A DNA stretch of 64,000 bases, taken from assembly GCF_964019385.1 (NCBI RefSeq), contig NC_088654.1, forward strand, positions 10,703,645-10,767,644. The letters are read 5' to 3'. The notes beneath the pieces were generated by a model. It did not search any database. It worked only from the letters and a program-made list of their open reading frames with translations, and was not told the origin of the DNA. Shown piece after piece: positions 52,603 through 63,012 of this stretch. Numbering within the stretch: position 1 is the stretch's first letter; each line of letters begins with the position of its first letter. The position numbers were made by a program, and so were the translations under genes. Source of the DNA: Sycon ciliatum. Lineage: Eukaryota; Porifera; Calcarea; Leucosolenida; Sycettidae.

Positions 52603-53125
52603 GTTCCCTCGAATCAAGTTCACCTATGATCTGAGCTGCGACAGGGGCTGCCTAGACTATATGGATGTCACTATCGCTATTCAACAGCCAGGCGAATTGT
52701 CATATAGACTATTTCAGAAGCCCTGCAGCAAAGGTCTGTTAGTTGACTACGCATCTTCAGTCCCTACTCATGTCAAGTTGGCCGTTGCACAGTCGCAATT
52801 CTTGAGGGCACAGCGACTCTCATCCAATGCTCAGATGCGGGGGGAAAGTGAACATAAGATACACCAACAACTACTCCTGAACCATTATCCAGAAAACATT
52901 ATATCAGAGGCAAGACAAGTGGCAAGGAAGCCTAGACGTCGACGCAGAGGAAACCCACGCTGTGCATTCCTTAAACTACCGTTTAAGTCGGATCAAGTTG
53001 ACCATAGGGTGAACAGGGCCATTTGCAAGTACAAACTGCCGGTAAGAGTAGTTTGTGAGCACTCGGGCAGTCTCCGCAATCAATTATGTCATTCAGCACA
53101 GTCTCCGCCCCAGTGTGTCAAATAG
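52603..53125 (+). pseudogene. Penelope-like reverse transcriptase, C-terminal end
   Basis: The frame includes an IKFTYDLSCDRGCLDYMDVT segment, then LFQKPCSKGLLVDYASSVPT and VKLAVAQSQFLRAQRL. This is the F-LDVTI ... LFRKPTD ... HP-xHVK-x-I...RALR order of the Penelope RT thumb. The palm is absent by 5' truncation. A TAG at 53123-53125 ends the frame, and the same frame continues into the nuclease, so the stop is a point lesion in what is normally one protein. Confidence 0.75.
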
Positions 53126-53617
53126 CAGAATATTACGCAATGTAGGAGACGAGGCCGCACGCTTGTGCCATGTCTTACTTGTCAATCCGGTGGGGAGAAG
53201 GTTTGCATGAAAAAGAATGTAGTATACAGAATAGATTGGGAATGGTGTACGGAATATTACGCTGGAGAGACAGAACGATCACTAGAGAACCGCCTAAAGG
53301 CACACAATGGAGAAGCACGTCGAAGGACTCATGACAAGCCTTGGGGTGACCACATGAGAAGCAAGCATTCGCTCAGGAGATTGAGGATGCGAGATAGCGC
53401 CTTCATAGCAGTATCAGTCCTCGCTCGAGAAGGCGACAGAGCTAGCAGGAAATTGAGGGAGGCTGTGGAGATCAGAAATTTGGCTCCAAAGATAAACACT
53501 AACGCTGGGTGGTCATTGCTGTATTTTTTATCGCCACTGGTTTATCGTCTGATTATCATGACATCGGCGCTGAATGTGTTGTTTTGGTTTTACCTCAGCT
53601 GTATTACCCTCCACTGA
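53126..53617 (+). pseudogene. Penelope-like GIY-YIG endonuclease
   Basis: After a Cys-containing leader (PCLTCQSGGEKVC) comes VVYRIDWEWCTEYYAGETER. This places a VYRI/YYAGET pair where GIY-YIG nucleases have their two beta strands, with catalytic Arg in RSLENRLKAH. The late ending EIRNLAPKINTNAGW is the usual E-x-x-x-I...L-x-P-x-x-N close. In EN+ Penelope-like elements this enzyme nicks the target for priming. The domain looks intact. Only the upstream stop separates it from RT. Confidence 0.8.
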
Positions 53618-53730
53618 TAGTCGATGCTAGCGCTAGTATTAGCTGAACTCTTTTTCGCGCTGCTTCTCACACCCTCTTACTGACAGGGGAGTTGTTGGCC
53701 TTTATCAATGCTGGTTTAGGAGCTTGCACT

Positions 53731-53786
53731 CTATTGTGAACCTGATGAAGGCAAATTGCCGAAACGTTGTAACAATTATTGTGAAA
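53731..53786 (+). ncRNA. Hammerhead-like core of the Penelope-like element
   Basis: CTGATGA (53737-53743), a GGCA/TGCC helix II and GAAAC follow the nuclease gene. Helix III and a cleavage triplet are not convincing here. Hammerhead motifs in the terminal repeats of Penelope-like elements are established, so this is probably a decayed one. Confidence 0.45.
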
Positions 53787-53849
53787 TGAGTTGAACTGTT
53801 GCAGTGTTAATGGAAGAGAACGTGTGTGCTCTACTACTTAACTGTTCAT

Positions 53850-55145
53850 GAAACTGCAGGAAGCCTCCCCACTTTTACTTATGTATATTATACACACCGG
53901 AAAAAAATGTTGGGCCGAATTTCATATCACTTTTTTTCCTTTTGGTTTCTCCTCATTTCGGATGCTCAGGAATCTACCACTAAATGCTTTTTCGTATGTG
54001 GGAGAGGACCAGTTCCAGAATATCACGAAACTAAGAATACTGTAAGTTTTACTAAATATTTCTTCTTGCATCAATTATTTCATATTCTGGAGGGTGAACA
54101 GCATCCTGGGTAGGCCAGAGTGGGCATGTGGGGTGCAATAGTTCATTCAAGTAGGAACGCCAGGATAATAATAATGTCGAGTGCAGACAAGAAGACAAGA
54201 AAGACAAGCCAAGCCAGAGGGAGACAAGCGATAATGACAGTCAATCAACCCAGGGTACATAGGTCAAACACAACAGGAAGTATGTAGAAAGAGGCGGGTA
54301 CCGTGCAGGTCAGACATAGGTGTACGGGTGACCATAAACATCATATTCCTCCACCCTATGAAAGAAACACATGCAGACTGAGTAGTTTGGATGACAGAGG
54401 ACATGCACATCGAAACCATGCCCTGTCAACGACCCGCTCTTTCTCAGTTTTTAACGACCACTCAGCAAAGAACAAAACAACAACGAAGCACAACGATACA
54501 CCAACGCTGATGTGGCATCGCAAATCCCGTACCGTGCACACAGGCACTGGGTTGAAACAGAAGAAAAATGTGCTGCAAGCGTGTCAAGCAGCGAGTGAGT
54601 ACACAACGCGTACTAATGCTAGTCATGGCACCGGAAGATAAATTATGGAGATCGATCCGCGCATGATTCGATCCAGAGCAGAGTACGAAAAAAGCACACA
54701 TTCAAACTGTGCAACAGAAGCAGAAGAGGAAAGCGAAAATGAACACTTGACAGTCAACGTGCAAGGTGGTTTTCTGATGGCTTGTGTCATAACGATGAGA
54801 ATCAAGTCAGAAACATAATATAATTATTTGATCATGGTATGGAAATCGGACGTGTCGGTTGGAGATTCTGGAGATTCTGGAGCTCTGGAGGTGCTGGTGA
54901 CTGCTCGATTTGCTTGGAGGCTGGAGAAGAAGGAGACCTTGATGAGAACGCTACTCTGCTGTTGTTTTACCGTGTTGTGTTGGGTTTTGTTCTTTTTTTC
55001 CTTTGGTTTCTTTGGTTACTGTTCATATTTTGTGTTAGCAGATTCTCACCACTTTCTGGAGTCGGGTTCTGCCCGCAGTCACCAGTCGTCACACCTCCAT
55101 GTCGAGCCGACATCGCGTCTCCAACTGTTGTTTCCAGTAGCGGCA
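53850..55145. other. Unassigned stretch before the RLE-type element
   Basis: No gene is recognised in 53850-54827. From 54828 the frame that becomes the RLE leader protein is open and encodes a hydrophobic, Leu/Phe/Cys-rich stretch near 54950-55035. A parallel frame is also open, so this may be the element's 5' untranslated region. Confidence 0.3.
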
Positions 55146-56051
55146 ATGCCCTGCTGCCAGTGCCAGCTCACGGGGAAGTGTCAGCGATGTGCTTGCAAGG
55201 CTGCTGACACCCCATGTGTTGACTGCTACCCGAGTCGCAACAACCCATCAACCTGCAGAAATAGCACTCCAGGCGTTGGGACTGGAGCGTCCTGTGGCCA
55301 CAGCACTGGTGTGGGTGACGGCGCTACATGTAGTTCCGGAACTCGCGTTACCAACAGCCAGGTGGATGGTGTAGTTGTCAACGGCATTACATCTCAGGCT
55401 GCCAGTCGGGATGGTCCTGTACACAGCGCAACTAGGTCTGGCGCCGACCTTCACCCAAGCGTGGATTGGCACGATCAACCCCCTGCCTGGTTGAGAAGAG
55501 TTTACCCAAGTGAGATTTCCACGCAACGTCGAACTCGCGCTGGAGCCCGGGATGCGTCTTTAGCAGCGGCACCATCATCTTCACCAGCCAACACACAAAG
55601 CCAGGACATGCCACCGCTGGTTCCTACAGCGCCTCCAGTACACTTGGCGGTGAACCAGGACAATGCTGAGCCTAGTCCCGCTCGGGAAAGCGCCAACTCT
55701 CGATTTGCTCCTACTCCTGGAGACGAACAGGAGATACTACCAGTGCAGGGCATCGGGCGAGAGGATCAGGGACAACTCTCCATAACGTCGTGCTATGATG
55801 AGATCGTTCATTGGCGGAAGCAGTTCTTTCGTATCCCGACGGGGTCCATTGGCAAGGCTTTTGTCAATCTATTAGTTGCAGAGCTTCGACGGTTCACTGA
55901 CTCTCCTGGCACTGACTGCATCGCTCTCTACCGGTTCTCCGTGCTTCCTTCCCTGATGTTGCAGTCAACCCGTAGCTATATTAAACCAAAGGAGAATACC
56001 CTGCATTTGCAGCGGCGAATGGCATTGTGGCAAGCGGGGAATTTGACGTCA
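55146..56051 (+). pseudogene. RLE-type element, Cys-rich N-terminal region
   Basis: From ATG 55146 the protein starts with a dense Cys cluster (PCCQCQLTGKCQRCACK, then CVDCYPSR), probably zinc-binding. A long low-complexity Ser/Thr/Pro stretch follows. The end is helical and reads YDEIVHWRKQFFRIP, SIGKAFVNLLVAELRRF and LQRRMALWQAGNL. The frame then meets the MITE at 56052 and stops within it at 56061-56063. The frame on the far side of the MITE is in register with this one if a single TTAA is kept. The upstream extension of the frame to 54828 is not needed for the product. Confidence 0.7.
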
Positions 56052-56055
56052 TTAA

Positions 56056-56536
56056 CCCATTGAACGCTGATGACGTCTATAGACGTCATTGAAAATGCCC
56101 CCCATGCGCGGGATGACGTCTATAGACGTCATGGGATATATAGTGATTTCTGGCACTGTCTGGTGTGTAAAAGCACTGTTAGTCAGTTGGTTCATGATCC
56201 TGCCTCTTGTACGATAGGTCGTTAGTACGAATCCAGCTTGAAAACACTACACGTCTTTTTTTTCTTCTCTTTTCAGCGATCTTTCAGCTGCAATTTCACG
56301 CATTTGGCGTATTTCACGCAATTTGAGCAAACTTGCGTCCCCTATTGTGAGGCGCTATTCTTTTTGGGGACTGTATCGATTCTGTCACCCTGTAGTTGAT
56401 AGTCTTGGCAATCATTTCCAAAATATTTGAGAACCCCAGTTGCCAGAACCCTGGAGTTTTAGAACTTGCTATTGGCCCTGTTTTTAGCATTTTATATGCA
56501 GAGTACCATAGGCAAGGCCCAGTAGCGCTGAATGGG
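56056..56536. mobile_element. piggyBac-type MITE
   Basis: TTAA at 56052-56055 and 56537-56540 flanks inverted ends CCCATTGAACGCTG and the complement CCCATTCAGCGCTA. TTAA duplication with CCC-starting ends is the piggyBac hallmark. Two copies of gatgacgtctatagacgtca lie in the left subterminal region. No transposase is present. Removal with one TTAA left would leave no scar in the retrotransposon frame. Confidence 0.9.
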
Positions 56537-56540
56537 TTAA

Positions 56541-58120
56541 TGAGCGAAGGCCGCTGCCTGCAAGACTTGCTGTTTCGGCCTCGTAAGGGAGGCCGCAAGC
56601 GAGGTGAGGAAGATGAGGCTCGCCACTTCTCCGACCTCATGTGCCAGGGCCGTGTGCATGATGCACTTAGATGCCTGGATCCAGTCAGACGTGGTGAAGC
56701 GGGTGGTGTGCTGAACATCAACGATACCGTACCTCTCTGGGATGGTTCCTCTATTCCTGTCAAAGAGGCATTACTGGACAAGCATCCGGAGGCTCGGCTA
56801 CCACCTTCTGAAGCCATGCTACCTGGGGATGCCCCCGGTGTTGAAGGCATACGCTTCGATGGCCTCACTGCTGAGTTTCTGAAATCCGTGGCGATGCACT
56901 CGGAGGGATCAGCAGGTCCGTCTGGGATGGACTCAGCATGTTGGCGGCGCATGTGCTCCTCTTTTAAGGGGGCATCAACCAGTCTGTGCCAGGCTATTGC
57001 TGACCTCTCTCGTCTTCTTCCTACCCGTGTTCTTCCCGCTGAAGGCCTGGTGGCGTTTCTGTCTTGCCGGCTGATTGCCCTTGACAAGCAGCCTGGCGTA
57101 CGTCCTATTGGCGTGGGCGAGGTGCTTAGGCGGATAGTATCGAAGGCTATTCTGCGCATTGCTTCCACTGACGTGGAGGCAGCCTGCGGACATTTTCAGA
57201 AATGCGCTGGATCACCAGGTGGCATTGAAGCAGCAGTGCATGCCATGCAAGACATTTACAACGAATCGTCCACTGAGGGAGTGCTGTTGGTGGATGCCAG
57301 TAACGCATTCAATAGCATAAACCGACAGGCAGCTCTGCATAACGTTCAGCGCCTCTGTCCAGCACTATCCACCATTCTTCTAAACTCCTATCAGTCGGAG
57401 GCACGTCTGTTTGTCGCTGGTGGTGGGGAGATTTCGTCAAAGGAGGGTACTACCCAGGGAGACCCGCTGTCCATGGCATTTTATGCATTGGCCACACTCC
57501 CCATCATTCGGCATTTGCAGCAGCAACACGACGCCGTTAAGGAGATTTGGTATGCGGATGACTCCAGTGGTGCTGGCAGGATGAGAGCGATTCGAGACTG
57601 GTGGACAACAATCCAGGAACATGGTCGCCTGTATGGATATTTCACCAATCCGGACAAAACCCTACTTCTCGTGAAGCCCGGATTGGAGGAGGAGGCTTCA
57701 CATCTGTTTGAAGGCACCGGTGTCCGCATTGTCACCGGCAGCACTAAATATCTGGGCTCATACATCGGGGAGCCTGATGATGTTGCCAGCCAAGTGAGGG
57801 AGAGGGTTGATGATTGGTGCAAGGAGCTACGCACATTAGCAAAGTTTGCCAGCACAGAGCCTCACGCGGCTTATGCAGCTTTGACTCATGGCCTGCGGGG
57901 TCGTTGGGTCTACCTCTTTCGTACGGTTCCCATTCCGGAGGACGCAGTATCAGCGTTGGACAAGGTAATCGAAACTGAGTTCTTGCCGGCTGCAACTGGT
58001 CGAGATGCATTCACCACGGAGGAGTTGGTGATGCTCAGGCTGCCGACTCGTTTCGGGGGAATGGCCATTCCACACTTTCACAGCATGAGCGGACAGAGCG
58101 CGGCGCTTCCAGAGCAATGA
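56541..58120 (+). pseudogene. RLE-type element, reverse transcriptase
   Basis: After the MITE the frame resumes with EGRCLQDLLF and runs 526 codons. RT blocks are in order: fingers near RLIALDKQPGVRPIGVGEVL, motif A VLLVDASNAFNSINR, motif B GTTQGDPLSMAFYAL, motif C EIWYADDSSGAG, then YFTNPDKTLLLVK and TKYLGSYIG of the thumb side. The catalytic Asp residues are all present. The frame ends at TGA 58118-58120, which overlaps the next ATG, but the family pattern and the second frame suggest a one-base lesion slightly upstream. Copies genomic RNA at the nicked target. Confidence 0.85.
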
Positions 58121-59082
58121 CAGCAGCCCAGGTTAGTGAAATTCTGCAACAGAACAACACATCATGGACCAAGCAAGCACCGGAACATGTTCGGCAAGAT
58201 GCTATGACAGCCAAGAGGGATTTTGCCAGACAACGCGGCACAGCAAGTGAGGCTGAGTTCCGCCAGCTGCGGCAGTCGGCGTCGGCGGATATGTCGCGTC
58301 GTTTGGAGCATTTGTCCTCCCGAGGTGTCTCTAGCTGGCTCAACACACTGCCTATCAGAGAACACGGATATCATCTGTCGAAGGGAGATTTCAGGGATGC
58401 GGTGGCGTTGCGGTATGACTGGGCATTGGTTGATGTGCCTACTACCTGCTCTTGTGGCCGACCGTTTAGTCCGGCCCATGCCATGTGTTGCCCTACTGGT
58501 GGTTTCCCCACAATTCGGCACAATGAAGTTCGCGATATTCTTGCCGATTTACTTACTGAAGTTTGCTCGGATGTCGCTGTCGAGCCTCAGCTTGCTCCGG
58601 TTTCGGGAGAGGTGTTTCTGGCAGCCTCAACTATCACCGCCAACGATGCTCGCGCTGATATCCGGGCTCGAGGGCTGTGGACCAGGGCACAGAATGCTTT
58701 CCTGGATGTCCGGGTTTTTCATCCCGATGCTCCGTCCTATGCCACCAAACCTCTCGACAAACTGTTGGCGGAGCATGAGAGGAAGAAGAAGCTGCAGTAT
58801 GCTGAGCGCATCATCAATGTGGACCGTGGGACATTTACTCCACTAGTTTTCACCACGGCCGGTTGTTGTGCGCCAGAGTGCTCCAGATTTGTTAAGCGCC
58901 TGTGTGGCCTCATTTCGAGTGGGGACACGAAGTTGTATGCCCAGATAATGACATATGTCCGGTGTCGACTGGCGTTTGCATTGTTGCGGTCGGCGATCAT
59001 GTGCATCCGCGGTGCTCGATCGTCATATCACCGTCCTGTGAATGCATTGCGAGAGTTGGCAATCTCGGAGGGCCGGCTGTGA
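58076..59082 (+). pseudogene. RLE-type element, CCHC finger and PD-(D/E)XK-like nuclease
   Basis: From ATG 58117 the 321-codon frame has CSCGRPFSPAHAMCC followed by RHNEVRDILADL. This is the zinc motif and RHN-type segment that precede the nuclease of R2-like elements. The nuclease core reads DARADIRARG...FLDVRVFHPDA, giving the acidic residues of a restriction-like fold. After it come a basic helix, GTFTPLVFTTAG and YVRCRLAFALLRSAIMCIRG. It cuts the target strand that primes reverse transcription. The frame is open upstream of the ATG to about 58076, so it was probably continuous with RT. Confidence 0.75.
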
Positions 59083-59244
59083 GGTTTTGGAGACGATGGT
59101 GGGCAGGACAGTGCCCTTGTATTTTCCTGGTTTTTGTTTTTTGTTTGTTTTTTGTTTGTTTTTGTTTTGGTGTTTCTCGTTTTTGCGTTTTTCACACATA
59201 CAATTGTTTTCATTTTTTGGTGTTGTGTTCTACTCATTCGCCAT

Positions 59245-59447
59245 GCCACTGTCAATTGTATTCTGTTTGCCCGTAAAAGAGGCCTTTTCTCCTCCAAATC
59301 GGACGTGTCAATTGTCACTAACGCGCGGTCATATGAAGGCTTCATAACCCGGTCTGATCATCATCCAGTAATTGCAGATGTTCGACTTTTTTTCAAGAAG
59401 TCGAACACTGCTCCAAAAGCCAACCACCGATGCTTTGTGACATGATT
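59245..59447 (+). pseudogene. LINE AP-endonuclease C-terminal fragment
   Basis: The frame contains a DVSIVTNARSYEGF segment and ITRSDHHPVIADVRL, the final APE-type endonuclease motif with its catalytic Asp-His. It is about 60 residues and stops at 59443. It follows the RLE-type element directly, with a T/G-rich stretch between. Confidence 0.65.
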
Positions 59448-59583
59448 ATAACCCGCCTTCTGCTGACACGCAGAAACAGTATCAACGTATTCTGTCTGAG
59501 TCACTACCCGTCGTAGCGTCACCACCACTGTCATCGCTGGGAGAAAATGATACTCTATGGAGCAGTTTTGTGTCGACTGTACA

Positions 59584-59840
59584 TACAGTCCATTTCAAAA
59601 CTATAGACGCGTACCTAGGCAAAAACCGTTATGCCAGCATCTACACCACATAAAATCTGTGATCACTTTGTGCATCAATTTTTCCAAATTGGGCGTCTGT
59701 TATCCAATCGTTTAGAAACTATATGAGAGTAATTGTGGAGCGGTCCTGAGCAATATTCCGAAAACTATTCTCAAATGTTTCCAGCCAAATTTGAAATATT
59801 TCAAAAACCCTACGCGTCTATAGTTTTGAAATGGACTGTA
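59584..59840. mobile_element. Mariner-type MITE, complete
   Basis: TA plus CAGTCCATTTCAAAACTATA begins a perfect 30-base inverted repeat at 59584 that ends at 59840, 257 bases in all. A right-half copy is found at 346-489. Bases 59841-60324 hold no recognised gene. Confidence 0.9.
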
Positions 59841-60324
59841 GTGCCGCACGTACATCTTTTGGCATTCAACCTCAGCGTGCTAAGCCAACTCGGGGCAGAA
59901 ATCCAACTATAGAACAATTATACTCGCATACATTGCATGCAGTATCGGTCATAGTAATATATCGCTTATAGTGATAAAATGCTCAAAATCAAACACCAAC
60001 GCTATAGGCGATACTGACTGTATATAGAGAGAGAAAGAAACAGTCAACACTTCAACATAGGCGATAAAAGGTTTAAAGTGTTAGAAACTCAAAAACAAAC
60101 AGCTGCAAGTTGTAGACAAACACGTTGAACACATCAGGGAACACTTGTCACACTTTCACAAGGTGTGACACCAAACAACTGCAACAATAACACATTCTCC
60201 TTCTGCACACATTGTTCTGGCTCTAGGTTACGAATATACAGAGCTTCTACCACAGCAAGATGTAACTTAGACCTTCGACGAGTCAAAATCGAAAAGATAT
60301 CATCACTATACAACTTACGACAAC

Positions 60325-60454
60325 TACAGTGCTGGAAACTGAAATCCGACCCCTGAGCGGTACGGTGCGCTCACATCCCAAAGACCCAAAATAGAGGCCG
60401 CTAGAAAGTGAATGCGCCGCCCAGGGTGGTCGGATTTCAGTTGCCAGCACTGTA
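60325..60454. mobile_element. 130-bp mariner-type MITE
   Basis: TACAGTGCTGGAAACTGAAA and its inverse share 26 of 27 end positions, with TA at both edges. A solo end of the same family is at 21790. Confidence 0.9.
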
Positions 60455-60607
60455 GCACTGCCCGACAAATGACGCTTGATGGACGATGTCCGATCACTTA
60501 GCTCTGTCACCTTCGACGCCTGTCGTTGTTCTCTTCCGTTGGGCTTGTTTGTTTGGTTGCTCCGGTCCACACCTCCAACTTCCGTTGATTTTTTGGCCGT
60601 TTTCGTT

Positions 60608-60792
60608 TCATGAGCGTTAGCATGCTAACGCGAGTTAGCAGCCAGCCCAGCGAGCTGGCCCAACCTGCACGCATGCGCGAGTCACGTGGGCACGCGCCCT
60701 TCAAAATCCTGTACAATGTCTCTTTCATGTCATTGTTGTTTGGACTTTCGAGCGTGCAACTTGCGGAAGAGGTGTTCCCAAAACAATTTCCT
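60608..60792. repeat. Shared block, copy 1 of 3
   Basis: It begins atgagcgttagcatgctaac and includes cacgcgcccttcaaaatcc. Further copies are at 62118-62290 and 63102-63285 inside the tandem units. Here it leads directly into the DIRS-like relic, so it probably belongs to that element. Confidence 0.85.
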
Positions 60793-60809
60793 TGCGTCAG
60801 CAAAAGTGC

Positions 60810-61700
60810 TTCCTCGATGTATGCTCTGGACCTGTGTTAGCTCGCCAGCAACTCGCTACTCGGCGCCGTGCGTTTACATACCTCGGTGTTTCTCTGGCGT
60901 CAGCAAAAGTGGAGGGTCCAGCCCACGTCCTGACGTTTATCGGCGTCATCCTGGACACCCGCGCCCTCACATCAGTCTGCCGATGGACGAACTTGCCAAG
61001 CTTCACGACCTCCTACGGGCTACTCTCAACACAGCTTCAACTACCCAATGTCAACTCGAGTATCTTCTGGGAAAGCTCTCGTTTGCTACAAGAGTGATAG
61101 TCCCAGGACGCACATTGCAGATTGTGGTCACTTGCCAACTGGTACCGGCAGCCGTATTACCTGATCAAGCTCTCCGAAGAGTGCCTCAAATACCTTCGCT
61201 GATGGCCTGAGCTCCTGGAATAGTAGAACGGCCGGTCCTTTTTCCTACACCCTAAGTGGACGCCGTCCCCCAACTCGCTGCTATTCACTGATGCAAGTGG
61301 TGCACTTGGCTGGTGCGCAAACAATTGCAACCGGGGATAGGGCAATGGACAGTCAATCAAGCAGACCAGCCAATCGCAGAGTGGTTTGCAATTGTGGCAG
61401 CACCTGGGAAAGCTAGCGGCACCAGCAGCAGATGCCAATCGATCGGCTTTACAGCAACTGCGAAAATCTTCCTCATCAGTTGTGGCTATAGCCTGGCGTT
61501 ATACACCGGCCACTCGTTTCGAATCAGCTGCCGGACTCGATATTCAGAGAGGCGGGAAGGTGGAAAGCCATGTCTGCCCGAGTAACATTCAGAGGCCACC
61601 AGCAGCCAAAGCATGGGTGGCTGTGGCAATGGCCTCAGCCCATGATATCGAGTTCCTGTTAGTCAATCGTTACCGAGCTTGCACTGCTTACAAATTTCAC
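60810..61700 (+). pseudogene. DIRS/Ngaro-like RT-RNase H relic
   Basis: In three shifting frames lie KVEGPAHVLTFIGVILDT, LPMDELAKLHDLLRATL, LEYLLGKLSFATRVIVPGRT and NSLLFTDASGALGWCA. This is the order seen after the RT palm and into RNase H of DIRS-type elements (EGP...FLGI, LP-x-x-K, L-x-G-x-L-x-F-A-x-x-V-x-P-G-R). The palm, the methyltransferase-like region and the tyrosine recombinase are not seen. Stops and shifts mark it as dead. Confidence 0.65.
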
Positions 61701-61795
61701 AGGTAGCTGCACTTTGTGATCCGCTCTGGGAGTGCCGATTTATGGAATATATGCTCTCAACTTGTTATGCATCTCTATATATCTAGCATTTGGCG

Positions 61796-62028
61796 GCTCT
61801 ATTCAGAGTCATTGGCGGCTCCATGCGGAGGCATTGGCGGCTCCATGCGGAGTCATTCGGCGGCTCCATGCGGAGTAATTGGCAGCTCCATGCGGAGTAA
61901 TTCGGCGGCTCCATGCGGAGTCATTCGCTGGCTCCGTGCGGAGTCAATTGCCGGCTCCATGCGGAGTCATTCGCCGGCTCCATGCGGAGTCATTCGCCTG
62001 CTCCAAGCGGAGTCATTTGCTGGCTCAG
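61796..62028 (+). repeat. 22-23 bp minisatellite, array 1
   Basis: About ten units of ggctccatgcggagtcattc type. Each unit contains CTCC-ATGC-GGAG, a tiny hairpin. Unit length alternates between 22 and 23 bases, so the spurious frame shifts along the array. Confidence 0.9.
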
Positions 62029-62400
62029 CTGCGAGCCATTATACCAGTTGCTCGAATCGGCACTCCCAGCTTAATGCAAAACTCGGTTGCTCTGTTGTGA
62101 GGTGGGGGATGCTAAATGAGCGTTAGAATGCAACGCGAGTTAGCAGCCAGCCCAGCGAGCTGGCCCAACCTGCACGCATGCGCGAGTCACGTGGGCACGC
62201 GCCCTTCAAAATCCTGTACAATGTCTCTTTCATGTCATTGCTGTTTGGACTTTGAGCGCGCAACTTGCAGGTGTTCCCAAAACAATTTCCTTCCCACCCT
62301 CCCACCCACTAGCTCAACTCATGTTTCTGGCGAACACATGACGGTATCTGTATAGTCCATGAGAATATAATGCTCTCAACTGGTTATGCATCTCTATATA

Positions 62401-62765
62401 CCGTACTGGCAATATATGTTGCCGCGTAACGCGTAACGCAGGGGGGTGCGGCGTAACGCGCGACCAGGCTAGTGCGACAAATTTTCGTTGAGTTCGTAAC
62501 GCGCGTCCGGCGGGGTGCGGCGATCTTTTCATTGCAGTTTGCACTGCACAAGAAAAAATGATGCGGCAAAAGCAAAAAAAATGATGCGGCAATAGCAAAA
62601 AAGTGATGCGGCAATAGCAAAAAAAGGACTGCGGCAATATAGAAACCTGTGTAACGGCTCCGGTCAGCTCCTGTGCGACTTTGCATGTAACGCCCTGCGT
62701 GCGGCAAACATGTGCCAATGTAACGCTTCATGGACTCACTGCGGCAACATATATTGCCAGTACGG
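62401..62765. mobile_element. MITE with perfect 25-bp TIRs between units 1 and 2
   Basis: CCGTACTGGCAATATATGTT (and five more bases) is exactly inverted at the right end, with TA at 62399-62400 and 62766-62767. Units 1 and 3 show the uninterrupted ctctatatatctagc site. Its interior has tandem atgatgcggcaa-type words. Confidence 0.9.
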
Positions 62766-62776
62766 TATCTAGCATT

Positions 62777-63012
62777 TGGCGGCTCTATTCAGAGTCATTG
62801 GCGGCTCCATGCGGAGGCATTGGCGGCTCCATGCGGAGTCATTCGGCGGCTCCATGCGGAGTAATCGGCAGCTCCATGCGGAGTAATTCGGCGGCTCCAT
62901 GCGGAGTCATTCGCTGGCTCCATGCGGAGTCAATTGCCGGCTCCATGCGGAGTCATTCGCCGGCTCCATGCGGAGTCATTCGCCTGCTCCAAGCGGAGTC
63001 ATTTGCTGGCTC
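62777..63012 (+). repeat. 22-23 bp minisatellite, array 2
   Basis: About ten units in the same order of variants as array 1, so the whole 620-base unit was duplicated rather than each array growing separately. Confidence 0.9.

Larger units (their letters stand above)
52545..53845 (+). mobile_element. Penelope-like element, 5'-truncated, with inverted ends
   Basis: The end of a Penelope-type RT is followed by a GIY-YIG nuclease and a hammerhead-like core. The terminal ~58 bases at 53787-53843 recur inverted at 52545-52602, directly before the truncated RT. Inverted terminal copies of this kind are known in Penelope-like elements. Confidence 0.8.
55146..59082 (+). mobile_element. RLE-type non-LTR retrotransposon
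   Basis: The order is Cys-rich leader, RT, CCHC finger and PD-(D/E)XK-like nuclease, which is the plan of RLE-bearing non-LTR elements such as R2, but with a distinct leader. It is broken by a TTAA-flanked MITE (56056-56536) and by a frame change near 58075-58120. Two further tails of the family lie at 756-1088 and 1306-1848. The exact ends are unknown. T/G-rich sequence follows the last stop (59090-59165). Confidence 0.8.

Noticed and set aside
54828-55145. N-terminal extension of the RLE leader frame with a hydrophobic stretch
   Set aside because: Two frames are open in parallel and the Cys cluster has its own ATG at 55146. The extension is more likely 5' UTR than protein.
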